Below are positions 6,335 to 14,431 of a stretch of DNA of 41,333 nt, one piece after another. The first letter of the stretch is position 1. Every line of letters begins with the position of its first letter. The notes beneath the pieces are model-generated. The model ran no database searches, was not told where the DNA came from, and was given only the letters and a program-made list of their open reading frames with translations. The stretch comes from Vreelandella olivaria (GTDB lineage Bacteria; Pseudomonadota; Gammaproteobacteria; Pseudomonadales; Halomonadaceae), in assembly GCF_023507745.1 (NCBI RefSeq), contig NZ_JALPZO010000126.1, forward strand, positions 1 to 41,333, written 5' to 3'. A program made the position numbers and the translations under genes.

Positions 6335-8326
6335 GTGAAGCTATTTCTCTGTGAAAAACCCTCTCAAGCGAGAGATATTGCCGGTGTCCTGGGGGCAAAC
6401 CAGAAAGGTGAAGGCTGTTTGCGTGGCAAGGGCACTATCGTCACCTGGGGCTTCGGGCATTTGCTCGAACAGGCGCAGCCAGATGCTTATGATCCTGCTT
6501 ACAAGCGTTGGGCGTTAGAGACACTGCCTATCGTGCCCGCTGAGTGGAAGATGGAAGTCAAAAAAGAGGGGCGTAAGCAGTTTGGGGTGATTCGTAAGTT
6601 GCTTAAAGAGGCCGCAGAGGTAGTGGTGGCCACCGATGCGGATCGCGAGGGAGAGACCATTGCCCGTGAAATTCTGGATTACTGTGGCTTCCAGGGTGGT
6701 GTGACACGGTTGTGGATCTCGGCGCTGGATGATACGTCGATCCGCAAAGCCCTGGCTGACATTCGTCCTGGTGCCTCGACCTATCCCCTCTATCTGGCCG
6801 GTCTCGGGCGCAGCCGTGCTGATTGGCTGGTGGGGATGAACATGACCAGGGCCTATACCCTGATTGCGAAACAGCAGGGGTATGATGGGGTGCTGTCAGT
6901 GGGCCGGGTACAGACACCGACATTACGGTTGGTCGTGGATCGCGACATGGAAATCGCTAATTTCGTGCCAAAACCATTCTGGGTGGTTCTGGCCCAATTT
7001 CAGGCAGCCGGTGGCGTGTTCTCCGCCCGGTGGAAGCCTCGGGATGAATCTCTGCTTGATGAAGCAGGGCGCTGCATCAACCAGGCAGCCGCGCACACGC
7101 TGCGGCAGCGTGCCTCTGGCGGCCAGGGCCGCATCACGCAACTGGAGACGGTACGCAAGAAGGAAGCGCCGCCGTTGGTGATGGACTTGGCGACACTGCA
7201 GCAGGAGGGTTCCCGGCGCTACGGGTATGGGGCACAGCAGGTGCTGGACATTGCCCAAGCCCTGTATGAGAGCCATAAGGCCACCACCTACCCCAGGACG
7301 GACTGCCGTTACCTGCCTGAGTCGATGCTGGACGAAACTGAGGTGGTCGTGACGGCGCTTCTGCAATCGGATCCGACACTATCTCCGCTTCGTGAGCAAC
7401 TGGTTCTGACGCGCAAGAGCCGCGTTTGGAACGATAGCAAAATCACGGCTCACCACGGGATCATTCCCACGACCTCCCAATGTGACATCTCGCGCATGAG
7501 CGAGCCGGAGCGCAATCTCTACGACCTGATCCGGCGCCACTACCTTGCCCAGTTTCTGCCTCAGCATGAGTATGATCAGACAGATGTAGTCGTAAAGCTT
7601 GAGGGCGAGGACTTTGTGGCCAGCGGTCGGCAGGTGAAGGTCGAGGGTTGGAAGGCGTTGTTCCCCCGTGCGGCCAAAGATGATGACGACGAGGAGAACC
7701 AGAAAGGTCAGGATAACCAAGTGTTACCACCACTGTCTCAGGCGGAGGTATGCCCGGTGCGCTCCATTGATGTGTTGACCAGGCAGACGACGCCCCCCAA
7801 GCCCTTCACCGAAGGTACGTTGATTGCAGGGATGAAGAATATTGCCCGCTTCGAAACCAACGAAACGCTGAAAGCCCGGCTCAGGGAGTCGGCAGGTATC
7901 GGTACCGAGGCCACTCGGGCCGGGATTATCGAGACGCTGCTGAGACGTGGTTTCCTGAAGAAGCAGAAGCGTGCTCTGGTGTCGACGCTGACAGGACAGC
8001 AGTTGATCGGTGCCTTGCCGGAGCTGCTGACCGCCCCTGGGATGACGGCACTGTGGGAGCAGTCGCTGGACGAAGTGGCAACGGGGCGCTTGAGACTTCA
8101 GACGTTCATGGAGCGTCAGGAAGCACTGATCGGAAAGCTGGTACAGCATGCGTCAGGCGTGACGATGGTGCTACCGCAACAGCCATCCAAGAAGTGCCCG
8201 TTGTGTGGTTCTCCAATGCGCAAGCGTAAGGGTGGTAATGGACCCTTTTGGGGATGTAGCCGCCATCCCGAGTGTAAGGGGACTATAGATATTGGAAAAA
8301 ATAGAAAACGTAATAAGGGGAGCTAA
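6335..8326 (+). CDS. topB: DNA topoisomerase III (type IA)
   Basis: A 663-aa type IA topoisomerase that passes and decatenates single strands; ICE copies probably help process transfer or replication intermediates. Visible landmarks: Toprim domain with E7 in CEKPSQARDI and D101/D103/E105 in DADREGE; SVGRVQTPTL at about 188-197; catalytic Y319 in TTYPRTD, close to the position in E. coli TopB; and one C-terminal zinc ribbon (CPLCGSPM then CSRHPEC). Length agrees with E. coli TopB (about 650). GTG 6335 is chosen because GGGAGA lies 5 bp upstream and the family begins MKLFLCEKPSQA; upstream in-frame starts would add a non-homologous 47 residues. Confidence 0.97.
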   Translation: MKLFLCEKPSQARDIAGVLGANQKGEGCLRGKGTIVTWGFGHLLEQAQPDAYDPAYKRWALETLPIVPAEWKMEVKKEGRKQFGVIRKLLKEAAEVVVATDADREGETIAREILDYCGFQGGVTRLWISALDDTSIRKALADIRPGASTYPLYLAGLGRSRADWLVGMNMTRAYTLIAKQQGYDGVLSVGRVQTPTLRLVVDRDMEIANFVPKPFWVVLAQFQAAGGVFSARWKPRDESLLDEAGRCINQAAAHTLRQRASGGQGRITQLETVRKKEAPPLVMDLATLQQEGSRRYGYGAQQVLDIAQALYESHKATTYPRTDCRYLPESMLDETEVVVTALLQSDPTLSPLREQLVLTRKSRVWNDSKITAHHGIIPTTSQCDISRMSEPERNLYDLIRRHYLAQFLPQHEYDQTDVVVKLEGEDFVASGRQVKVEGWKALFPRAAKDDDDEENQKGQDNQVLPPLSQAEVCPVRSIDVLTRQTTPPKPFTEGTLIAGMKNIARFETNETLKARLRESAGIGTEATRAGIIETLLRRGFLKKQKRALVSTLTGQQLIGALPELLTAPGMTALWEQSLDEVATGRLRLQTFMERQEALIGKLVQHASGVTMVLPQQPSKKCPLCGSPMRKRKGGNGPFWGCSRHPECKGTIDIGKNRKRNKGS

Positions 8327-8336
8327 TTATCATACT

Positions 8337-8365
8337 TTGTATTGTACGTCTGTCTGGCGTACAAT
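8337..8365 (+). promoter_or_regulatory. promoter with operator for the DUF1778/GNAT TA operon
   Basis: TTGTAT (8337-8342), a 17-bp spacer and TACAAT (8360-8365) make a good sigma-70 promoter. The perfect inverted repeat ATTGTACG-N9-CGTACAAT (8341-8365) spans the spacer and the -10 element, so binding of the RHH antitoxin complex would block it. Confidence 0.72.
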
Positions 8366-8403
8366 TTGATTTTGAAAGAAGAGAAATTTAATAGGAGGCT
8401 AAC

Positions 8404-8712
8404 ATGTTGACTCTACTGAGTCCTGATGACATAGCGCGGGAACGTAATACTGAGCGTTTTGGTTTCCGCACGACACCGCGTATTAAGCAGGCCATAGAGC
8501 GAGCTGCGGCATTACGTGGCGAAGATATGTCGGCATTTGCGCTCTCAGCAGCGTACGAGCGCGCCATGACCACCATACAGTCACATGAAGTGACTCGGCT
8601 TACACGCGAGGATCACCTGGCTTTTTTTGATGCTATGGAGAATCCTCCTGCTCCGACCAACAAACTACGTGCGGCTTTTTCTCGCCACCAGGAGACGGTG
8701 GTGAAGCCTTGA
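8404..8712 (+). CDS. DUF1778/TacA-type antitoxin
   Basis: A 102-aa ribbon-helix-helix antitoxin. The core TERFGFRTTPRIKQAIERAA then GEDMSAFALSAAYERA is typical of DUF1778 proteins, which bind DNA and cap the acetyltransferase toxin with their C-terminal part (EDHLAFFDAMENPPAP). It is preceded by AGGAGG 6 bp before the ATG and by a promoter-operator. Its stop TGA overlaps the toxin ATG (TGATG). This pair is cargo between topB and the conjugation operon. Confidence 0.92.
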   Translation: MLTLLSPDDIARERNTERFGFRTTPRIKQAIERAAALRGEDMSAFALSAAYERAMTTIQSHEVTRLTREDHLAFFDAMENPPAPTNKLRAAFSRHQETVVKP

Positions 8713-9254
8713 TGGAAGCCAATATTGTCATTGAGCCGCTCGACATGGATAGACATGATCGAGCGGCTTTTTCGTCTGGGGTCGAGCAAGTTGATAACTT
8801 CCTACATAAGACAGCTAATAAGCTAATGAAAGGAGGGACTTCGCGAGTATTCGTCATAGCGAACCTCCAGCATGACCCTAATGAAATTCTGGGGTTCTAT
8901 TCAATTAATGCTCACAGCATTGACTATGGGAGTCTTTCCAATCGCTACCGACGGTATGCTCTGCCAGGCGGTAATATCCCTGCTGCGTTCATTGGCATGA
9001 TGGGAGTTACGAAGAGTTCTCAAGGCCAAGGATTGGGGAGTTTGTTACTTGCTGATGCGCTCAAAGGGGCTTATCTATCATCTATGCGAGTAGGAACAGC
9101 CGTGGTGCTGCTTGATATTTTGGAATGCGGTAATTCAGAGGCTATGGCACGACGGCAGCAACTGTACGAGGGGTTTGGCTTTCAATCACTTCCCTCGAAC
9201 CCATTAAGGATGTTCATCCCAATGGGTACCATTGCTCTATTACAGGAGCCATAG
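8712..9254 (+). CDS. GNAT acetyltransferase toxin (TacT-like)
   Basis: A 180-aa GNAT-fold toxin. TacT-type enzymes acetylate the amino group of charged tRNAs and stop translation. Visible elements: the early FSSGVEQVDNFLHKTANK, the acetyl-CoA loop SQGQGLGSLLL at about 100, and the late YEGFGFQSL with the usual catalytic tyrosine. It is paired with a DUF1778 antitoxin and overlaps it by one base. Start: ATG 8712; TTG 8709 is an alternative. No damage is seen. Confidence 0.92.
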   Translation: MEANIVIEPLDMDRHDRAAFSSGVEQVDNFLHKTANKLMKGGTSRVFVIANLQHDPNEILGFYSINAHSIDYGSLSNRYRRYALPGGNIPAAFIGMMGVTKSSQGQGLGSLLLADALKGAYLSSMRVGTAVVLLDILECGNSEAMARRQQLYEGFGFQSLPSNPLRMFIPMGTIALLQEP

Positions 9255-9370
9255 ACAGCCAATTTGGATAACAAATAGGAAACGGGTTGTGGAAATGTTG
9301 ACCGGTGTGACTGAGGTGCCATAATAGTGGCGAACCCCGTTGGTTACTGTCGGTCATCAGTAACGCCCTT

Positions 9371-9858
9371 TGAGTGCTCTGTCACTCATGGTCCCGAAGT
9401 CTCCCAAACCGCATGCAAGGAGGCGTCCCCGCTGCCAGATCTTTGGCCACCACTTTGCACTGTTGAGGGGATTTGTGGTTCATTTGTCATAGGTCAACCT
9501 GGTGTGTTGACCACTCTTCGCTAATTTTCAGTCTGGCCAGCAAACTATCTCCTGGGGTGGGGATAGCTTGCTGGCCGGTCTGTCTTGGCTTCACACTGGC
9601 GGTGCCCGCCGCTTAACCAACGGGTTCCTTTTGTGCGGGGAGAAGCCGCGCATCGTCGCCGAACTCGGCGATTTGTCGATCGTGACGCCACCATTGGATC
9701 GGGTGTACGTTGTTTCAGCATGGCGATGAGGGACATGTATGGAATAGCACGCATTGTGGCACGCTTTACTGAACTACCCACCGGCAGGTAGTTAATCGTT
9801 CCTGGATGCTTCGTGATTATCATAATCCCGTCCGGGGGGCTCTGTGAGAGCGCCCCGG
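9371..9858. other. highly structured non-coding region before pilL
   Basis: The gap 9255-9968 holds no convincing gene but many inverted repeats: TGAGTG/CACTCA (9371-9388), GGTCAAC/GTTGACC (9492-9512), a 15-bp-arm stem with one mismatched position built on GGCCAGCAA/TTGCTGGCC (9535-9576), TCGCCGA/TCGGCGA (9656-9671), AACTACC/GGTAGTT (9772-9793), and a 12-bp-arm stem with one mismatch CCGGGG/CCCCGG with a 3-nt loop (9832-9858). A pyrimidine-rich stretch follows (9872-9893). It could be a structured regulatory RNA, a terminator/leader for the conjugation operon, or a transfer or replication origin. Confidence 0.55.
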
Positions 9859-9968
9859 CAGTGGCAGTCAATAAACTCCTTTTCTTCCTTTTAACATTCC
9901 TTCTCGACCCCTTTCTCCGCTAGCGGCACCGTGTGACAGATTCTGTTCTGTGTCATCACGAGGCCAAC

Positions 9969-10643
9969 ATGATGCATCCCCTCTCACCATTTTCCATCCC
10001 GCATTCTTTTCGCATTTTAACCGCTGGTGTGGCGGTTGCGTTGCTGGCTGGTTGTGCCCATCAGCAAACACAATCCACCGCCGAGACCAAGACGTACGAT
10101 GCGGCAACTCCGCTGGAGATTACGCCTGAGCCGGAGTTGGTACGCAATGAGTACCGTGTCATCACGGGGCCAAACCCGCCGCGTACCGGCATTGTCGACC
10201 CTGATGTCTATAACCAGGATCTGATTCCCGTTGAAGTGTTGCGAACTGGGCGTTACCAGTTGGTAACCACGCGTGCGCCATTGGGCCAGCGTCACTTGCT
10301 GGAACAAACGATTCATGTCCGCATCCCTCCCAGTATTGCGTCCACCGTTGGGGATGGGATGCGTTACACGCTGCAGAATACCGGCTTTTCACTCTGTTCA
10401 GGTCAAGAGAATGACCAACGATTGTTGTTTAACAGTCCATTACCAGCAACCCATTATGCACTAGGGCCTATGCCGTTGCGTGAGGCGCTGCAGGTATTGG
10501 CTGGTGAGGCGTGGGAACTGGAAGTGGATCCAGTGCGGCGTAGCGTCTGCTACCAGCAACGTGACGTTCGTACCGTCGAATCCTGGGATCTGGTTTATCC
10601 CTCTTCTGGTGAGGTAGAGGCGGGCAGAGGAGATGAGCAATGA
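9969..10643 (+). CDS. pilL: PilL-like lipoprotein (TIGR03748) of the ICE transfer system
   Basis: A 224-aa lipoprotein that starts the conjugation operon. The signal peptide ends in the lipobox LLAGC. The family core is clear: GRYQLVTTRAPLGQRHLLEQ, then IHVRIPPSIASTVGDGMRYT, GFSLC, and PLPATHYALGPMPLREALQV with the closing AGEAWELEVDPVRRSVC. In PFGI-1/pKLC102-type elements PilL heads a type IV pilus operon, but here no other pil gene follows, so it presumably serves the channel alone. ATG 9969 is chosen (GAGG 6 bp upstream). It overlaps the next gene by 4 bp (ATGA). Confidence 0.9.
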   Translation: MMHPLSPFSIPHSFRILTAGVAVALLAGCAHQQTQSTAETKTYDAATPLEITPEPELVRNEYRVITGPNPPRTGIVDPDVYNQDLIPVEVLRTGRYQLVTTRAPLGQRHLLEQTIHVRIPPSIASTVGDGMRYTLQNTGFSLCSGQENDQRLLFNSPLPATHYALGPMPLREALQVLAGEAWELEVDPVRRSVCYQQRDVRTVESWDLVYPSSGEVEAGRGDEQ

Positions 10644-11443
10644 GTGGCCCTGATGAGGTGGCATCTGAGGCACCGATCAAAGCAGAGCCTGCTGACCACC
10701 AGGAAACGGTCTCCAAGCGTAGTGGCAAGCCCTTCTCGATGCCTCTGTCAGTGAAAGCCGGACTGGGATGCGTTGTCCTTATGGGGGGGGCGCTCATTCT
10801 CGTTGCCCTATTCGGAAGGACTGGAGGCGGTGATGATGAATTCCTCAATAACCTGAATATGGGACTGGCAGGAACGCGATCAGACATTCTGCTCCTTGAG
10901 GAGCGCGTGGCGCATGTTGAGGGTTATGAAGAACGTCTCGAGCGTCTGGATGTTGGTGACGCAGGCTTGCGCGAGAGCCTGGAAGGTTTGAGCGGAGTGG
11001 CGGAACGCCTGGAGGACCTGGAGCAGCGAGTCGATCAGCTCACCTCTCAGATTGAGATACGCCTGGCAGCATTCTCTGAGCAATTGGATAGCGAATTGGC
11101 GGAGGCTCACGCTGCCGTTGAAGTGGCTGAGCAGCAGACTCTGCTGGCACGACAGGCGAGGGATGAAGCCCAGGCAGAAGCTGACAGGGCTGCTACCCGT
11201 CAAGCATCAACAGCTCAATCGGCTGCCCCAGCACCGTCACGACCGCCTTTCAGTATCTCCGGCGTGGAGTATCGGGGAGGAAGGAGTTTCCTAAGTATCG
11301 CTACTGGTCCTGTCAGCGCTCTCGGTGAAGTTCGATTGCTGGGGGAGCGGGAGTCTGAGGGGGAGTGGCAACTCGTCAGCATTGGCAGTTCCAGTGCTGA
11401 GTTTTACTACCGTGGTCGTAGCGTGACAGTACCGCTGCCGTAA
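10640..11443 (+). CDS. coiled-coil inner-membrane protein of the transfer operon
   Basis: A 267-aa protein: a cytoplasmic N terminus of about 35 residues, one membrane segment (VKAGLGCVVLMGGALILVAL), a long predicted coiled coil (about 65-195, with EERVAHVEGYEERLERLD and EDLEQRVDQLTSQIE), a Ser/Pro/Ala linker, and a C-terminal beta domain beginning FSISGVEYRGGRSFLSI. This is the layout of a periplasmic spacer carrying a small globular head. It starts within the pilL stop. I recall similar coiled-coil proteins after PilL in some ICEs but cannot name the family. Confidence 0.8.
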   Translation: MSGPDEVASEAPIKAEPADHQETVSKRSGKPFSMPLSVKAGLGCVVLMGGALILVALFGRTGGGDDEFLNNLNMGLAGTRSDILLLEERVAHVEGYEERLERLDVGDAGLRESLEGLSGVAERLEDLEQRVDQLTSQIEIRLAAFSEQLDSELAEAHAAVEVAEQQTLLARQARDEAQAEADRAATRQASTAQSAAPAPSRPPFSISGVEYRGGRSFLSIATGPVSALGEVRLLGERESEGEWQLVSIGSSSAEFYYRGRSVTVPLP

Positions 11444-11460
11444 ACCGATGGAGAGTCGAT

Positions 11461-12195
11461 GTGATAGAGACTGAATTCAAGCGAGTGTCATTGACCGTCG
11501 GGTTGGCCCTGGCCTCCATGGTGACCACGGGGTCGGTATTGGCTCAGACCTCCTCGATACAGGATCTCACGGTACATGAGAGCGGGGTGAATGACTCGCT
11601 ACGTGCTGAGGCCCAGGAATGGGGGCTTGAAGAACAGGAGCTGGATCGTTACGAGCAGTTGATGCAGGGATCACGAGGTATCTGGTCCCCAGGTTTGGAT
11701 CCGGTGACAGCACTCGGGATTGAGGCCGAGACAGAGCAGGATCGTCGCCGTTATGCGGAGTTGTTGGTGCAGATCGAGAAGGAACGGGTAGAGCGTGAGC
11801 TGGCGTTCCAGCGTGCCTACGACGAGGCGTGGGCGCGACTGTATCCCAATGATTTGCCAATCACACCGTTCCTGGTTAACGAGGGGGCCGGAGAGAGTAT
11901 CGCTTTCTTTGGTTCGATACCGACGAGTTCATCGTCTCGCCTGAGTGTTCACGTGGCCGCCGGTGGGTGTACTCGGTGCGATGAGACGATTGACCAGCTG
12001 TTGGCCAGCGGGACACCCATGGACGTATTCGTCGTCGATTCCGATGGCGATGACAACGTGATTCGGACATGGGCACGTGATCGCTCTATTCCGGTGAGCC
12101 GTGTGCAGTCCCGTGAGATCACGCTAAACCATGGGCAGGCACAGCCTTCTCTGGGTGTGACAGCGGATAATGTGCCCCAGGTCTTTGCCCAGTAG
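11461..12195 (+). CDS. ICE conjugation protein, PFL_4693 family (TIGR03759)
   Basis: A 244-aa exported protein. The signal peptide ends near SVLAQT. The family signature is plain: AQEWGLEEQELDRYEQLMQG followed by RGIWSPGLDPVTALGIEA, then a helix rich in Arg/Glu. The C-terminal half looks like a degenerate thioredoxin-like domain, with GGCTRCDETIDQLL (CTRC) and VFVVDSDGDDN. Start: GTG 11461 with GGAGAG 5 bp upstream. The function of the family is unknown. In related ICEs it directly precedes the transglycosylase gene; here 750 bp intervene. Confidence 0.92.
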   Translation: MIETEFKRVSLTVGLALASMVTTGSVLAQTSSIQDLTVHESGVNDSLRAEAQEWGLEEQELDRYEQLMQGSRGIWSPGLDPVTALGIEAETEQDRRRYAELLVQIEKERVERELAFQRAYDEAWARLYPNDLPITPFLVNEGAGESIAFFGSIPTSSSSRLSVHVAAGGCTRCDETIDQLLASGTPMDVFVVDSDGDDNVIRTWARDRSIPVSRVQSREITLNHGQAQPSLGVTADNVPQVFAQ

Positions 12196-12205
12196 CGAGG
12201 TGGCC

Positions 12206-12649
12206 ATGGACGCGTGCAAATGCTTTTCCTTTTTTTTCAGGGGGGGGATGATGAGTCATTCCTTATCGAATATCACCTCGGTATACGTTGGGGCAAGGCG
12301 GTCAGAGTCGTCGACCGAGCATTTTCTTTATCTGGACCAGCGGTTCGATAGCTTCTATGTCGCGCTGTATGGATGCCCATCCAAAGAGCTCATTGGGTAT
12401 GCCGAATATCAGTTCATATGTCATGAAGAGGGAAAGCTTACAGCCCCCATGCTGCACGCACTGACGAGATTGCTGCCGGCAGATGCTCAATGCCCCGGCC
12501 CAATAATTCCGTTGAAAGCTGTTTTATACCGTTCGCGGGAAGTTCTGCAATCGCTTCAAGCATCTTCTTCTTCACGTCCTGGGGTAAAGCGTTCGACGCT
12601 TCCGTCCGGGTCAGAAGAAGCGAACGGAGGGTTTCCTCATGAAATTTGA
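12206..12649 (+). CDS. doubtful unknown gene, 3' part antisense to the next gene
   Basis: Up to 147 aa. ATG 12206 has an ideal ribosome site (GAGG, 5-bp spacing) right after PFL_4693; a second choice is the ATG pair 12248/12251 preceded by a run of eight G. The first 80 or so residues (SNITSVYVGARRSE, HFLYLDQRFDSFYVALYG) look protein-like, but from 12438 on the frame is antisense to a better gene and becomes low in complexity. It may be a gene fragment cut by insertion of the minus-strand gene, or even the displaced start region of the transglycosylase gene. The T8 and G8 runs could cause slippage. Confidence 0.35.
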   Translation: MDACKCFSFFFRGGMMSHSLSNITSVYVGARRSESSTEHFLYLDQRFDSFYVALYGCPSKELIGYAEYQFICHEEGKLTAPMLHALTRLLPADAQCPGPIIPLKAVLYRSREVLQSLQASSSSRPGVKRSTLPSGSEEANGGFPHEI

Positions 12650-12923
12650 CGGTTACCACTCCCAGGATTGCACTGAGTCCGCCATCGTCGCTAAGGAAGT
12701 CCATACCTTGAGCCGTGATTCGTACCTCCCCATATCGAATCACGGGCATATATGGGAAGGGCCGATGTGTGTTCACTTTAATCAAGCCATGCTCCTTGAG
12801 GTAGTAAAGAAGCCAAAATTCATTCTCTTCTGCCAGATCATGAGGATTGACGCTAAATGGGTATTCATTAGCCAATTTATTCAATATTTCCAGTTGTTTG
12901 TCTCGAAGCATATCCATTGGCAT
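12438..12923 (-). CDS. winged-helix-like protein of unknown function (inserted)
   Basis: A 161-aa soluble protein. The first 80 residues look like a winged helix (QLEILNKLANEYPF, WLLYYLKEHGLIKVN, RYGEVRITAQGMDFL). The second half carries DDGGLSAILGVVTVKFHEET and a helical tail with ALPQDVKKKMLEAIAELP. I recall this DDGGLxAILGVVTVK pattern from unnamed proteobacterial proteins. It reads against the conjugation operon between PFL_4693 and the transglycosylase, where family members normally have no gene, and its base composition is more AT-rich than its neighbours. It is likely an insertion. Ribosome site weak; ATG 12917 is an alternative. Confidence 0.7.
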   Translation of the reverse strand: MPMDMLRDKQLEILNKLANEYPFSVNPHDLAEENEFWLLYYLKEHGLIKVNTHRPFPYMPVIRYGEVRITAQGMDFLSDDGGLSAILGVVTVKFHEETLRSLLLTRTEASNALPQDVKKKMLEAIAELPANGIKQLSTELLGRGIEHLPAAISSVRAAWGL

Positions 12924-12944
12924 AGGCGCTCAGGTTGTGATGTT

Positions 12945-13793
12945 CTGCGTAGGGCAATCAGTATACCCAGCCTGTTATTCTGCAGGTGGCTGAATAGGCG
13001 TCGTTTTTTTGCGACAGCGTACTTGTTTTTTTGCATGTGGTGGTGGGGGGACGCTCATGCAGCCTATCGTCCGGATATACCTGAGGCGTATGCCGTGGCC
13101 GCAGAGACGCACAGTGTGCCACCCGACATCTTGTATGCCTTGGCACTTAATGAGTCCCAGGTCCAGTTGGCTCATGCGATCCGACCGTGGCCTTGGACAT
13201 TGAACGTTGCAGGGACGGGATATCACTTCGCTGATCGTAACTCGGCGTGCGAGGCCCTATATGAGGCTCTGGGTCGGACACGGGTCGTCGACGTCGGCAT
13301 CGCCCAACTCAATGTTCGCTGGCAACCACAGCTGTTTGGTGCTGGGAACCGTTTCGTCGATCCCTGCGATGCCCTGGATCCGTATGCCAATCTTGAGGAG
13401 GCGGCAGGGCTGTTGCGTCAGCATTACGAGGAGAGCGGTGATTGGCTGATGGCCGCTGGTCGCTATCATCGCCCCGCAGGGGGGGAAGCCGCTGCGCGAT
13501 ATCGGCGTGGTATTGCCGCCCAACTGGCCAGGCTGGAGGCAGGGAGCGGCCCACGTCCAGCGAGTCATGACGCTGCCGTCCGATTTGCTTCTGCTTCGGA
13601 TATTGAACTCCCGGCCACAACTCAGTCAGTGCCTCAACCCCCTTCTATCTATTCTGCAAATATATCAGAGCATTATCAGCCGATTGCTATCGATCATTCT
13701 CTTCATTGGGTAGTGCCTTCTGAGGTTGAACCCGTGTCATGGATTGACCCGGAGGTGCGGTGGGACTGGCTGGTATCGGTGGTGGTGCAATAA
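12945..13793 (+). CDS. transglycosylase SLT-domain protein of the ICE; start unresolved
   Basis: A lytic transglycosylase that would open peptidoglycan for the transfer channel. A signal-peptide-like stretch (RRRFFATAYLFFCMWWWGDAHA) precedes the enzyme domain: ETHSVPPDILYALALNESQ with the catalytic-type glutamate, RPWPWTLNVAGTGYHF, VVDVGIAQLNVRWQPQLF, ALDPYANLEEAAGLLRQHYE and GDWLMAAGRYHRP. These match the SLT protein usual after PFL_4693. There is no ATG, GTG or TTG in frame between 12930 and the signal peptide; in-frame ATGs upstream lie inside the opposite-strand gene, and the next one, 13035, would lose the signal peptide. The start given (CTG 12945) is a placeholder. The gene may have lost its start to an insertion. 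Confidence 0.85.
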   Translation: MRRAISIPSLLFCRWLNRRRFFATAYLFFCMWWWGDAHAAYRPDIPEAYAVAAETHSVPPDILYALALNESQVQLAHAIRPWPWTLNVAGTGYHFADRNSACEALYEALGRTRVVDVGIAQLNVRWQPQLFGAGNRFVDPCDALDPYANLEEAAGLLRQHYEESGDWLMAAGRYHRPAGGEAAARYRRGIAAQLARLEAGSGPRPASHDAAVRFASASDIELPATTQSVPQPPSIYSANISEHYQPIAIDHSLHWVVPSEVEPVSWIDPEVRWDWLVSVVVQ

Positions 13794-13806
13794 CCAAGGA
13801 CGTTTT

Positions 13807-14418
13807 ATGAAACGAGTGACGAGATCAACTCGACGTTTGATGCCATGGGCAAAGGCGCTCATAGGAGCGTTGGGCGTGGCGGCGATTGGTATGCCGGTGA
13901 TGGCTCAAACCTCCCCTATAACAACCGGCGTGCCTGAAGCGGATGATGTGGCGGCAGAGATGATGCCGGCATTGACGGTAGTGGCGGACCATGGAGGGGA
14001 GCCTGCCCGTCCGTACTATGTCGCCATCGGTATGGCGGGAGTGGCTGAGTCTGAAGGGTATGTAGCTGACACGTCTCAGACCATCAGTGGGATGGATATC
14101 CTGCCGGTGGAGAGTGAGGCGTTGACGCCGGGAACTGTTGAGACGCGAGCGCTGGAGCTGCCCCCGGGAACAACCCCCTTTTTCCTGGTGGGGGATGATG
14201 ATCTTTCGATCTCATGGCTGGAGCAGCGTGGCGACAGCTTGCGTTCCATATATGCCGTGGGTCTGGTCGTGAATGTCCAGGATGCACAGGGTATGCAGAG
14301 GCTGCGGGATGCTGCGCCAGGACTTGAGCTTCGACCGGTATCCGGTGATGACCTGGCTGGACGCATCGGTCTTGTGCACTACCCCGTGTTGATTACCCCA
14401 ACACGTCTTGAGCAGTGA
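13807..14418 (+). CDS. ICE conjugation protein, PFL_4695 family (TIGR03765)
   Basis: A 203-aa exported protein. It has a basic N terminus and signal peptide ending near VMAQTSP. The family pattern is clear: ALTVVADHGGEPARPYY, SEALTPG, FFLVGDDDLSISWLEQR, SIYAVGLVVNVQDAQG and the ending GLVHYPVLITPTRLEQ. It is found just before traD in related elements and its role is unknown. ATG 13807 has AAGGA 7 bp upstream. It is 13 bp before the next gene. Confidence 0.92.
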   Translation: MKRVTRSTRRLMPWAKALIGALGVAAIGMPVMAQTSPITTGVPEADDVAAEMMPALTVVADHGGEPARPYYVAIGMAGVAESEGYVADTSQTISGMDILPVESEALTPGTVETRALELPPGTTPFFLVGDDDLSISWLEQRGDSLRSIYAVGLVVNVQDAQGMQRLRDAAPGLELRPVSGDDLAGRIGLVHYPVLITPTRLEQ

Positions 14419-14431
14419 TGAGGACGCTAAT

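Noticed and set aside
9327..9524. A 65-codon plus-strand frame in the gap before pilL
   Set aside because: No good ribosome site, mixed composition, and it overlaps several inverted repeats; the region is better read as non-coding.
9255..9968. A definite oriT
   Set aside because: Stem-loops are present but there is no recognised nick-site motif and no relaxase gene adjacent; left as one of several options.
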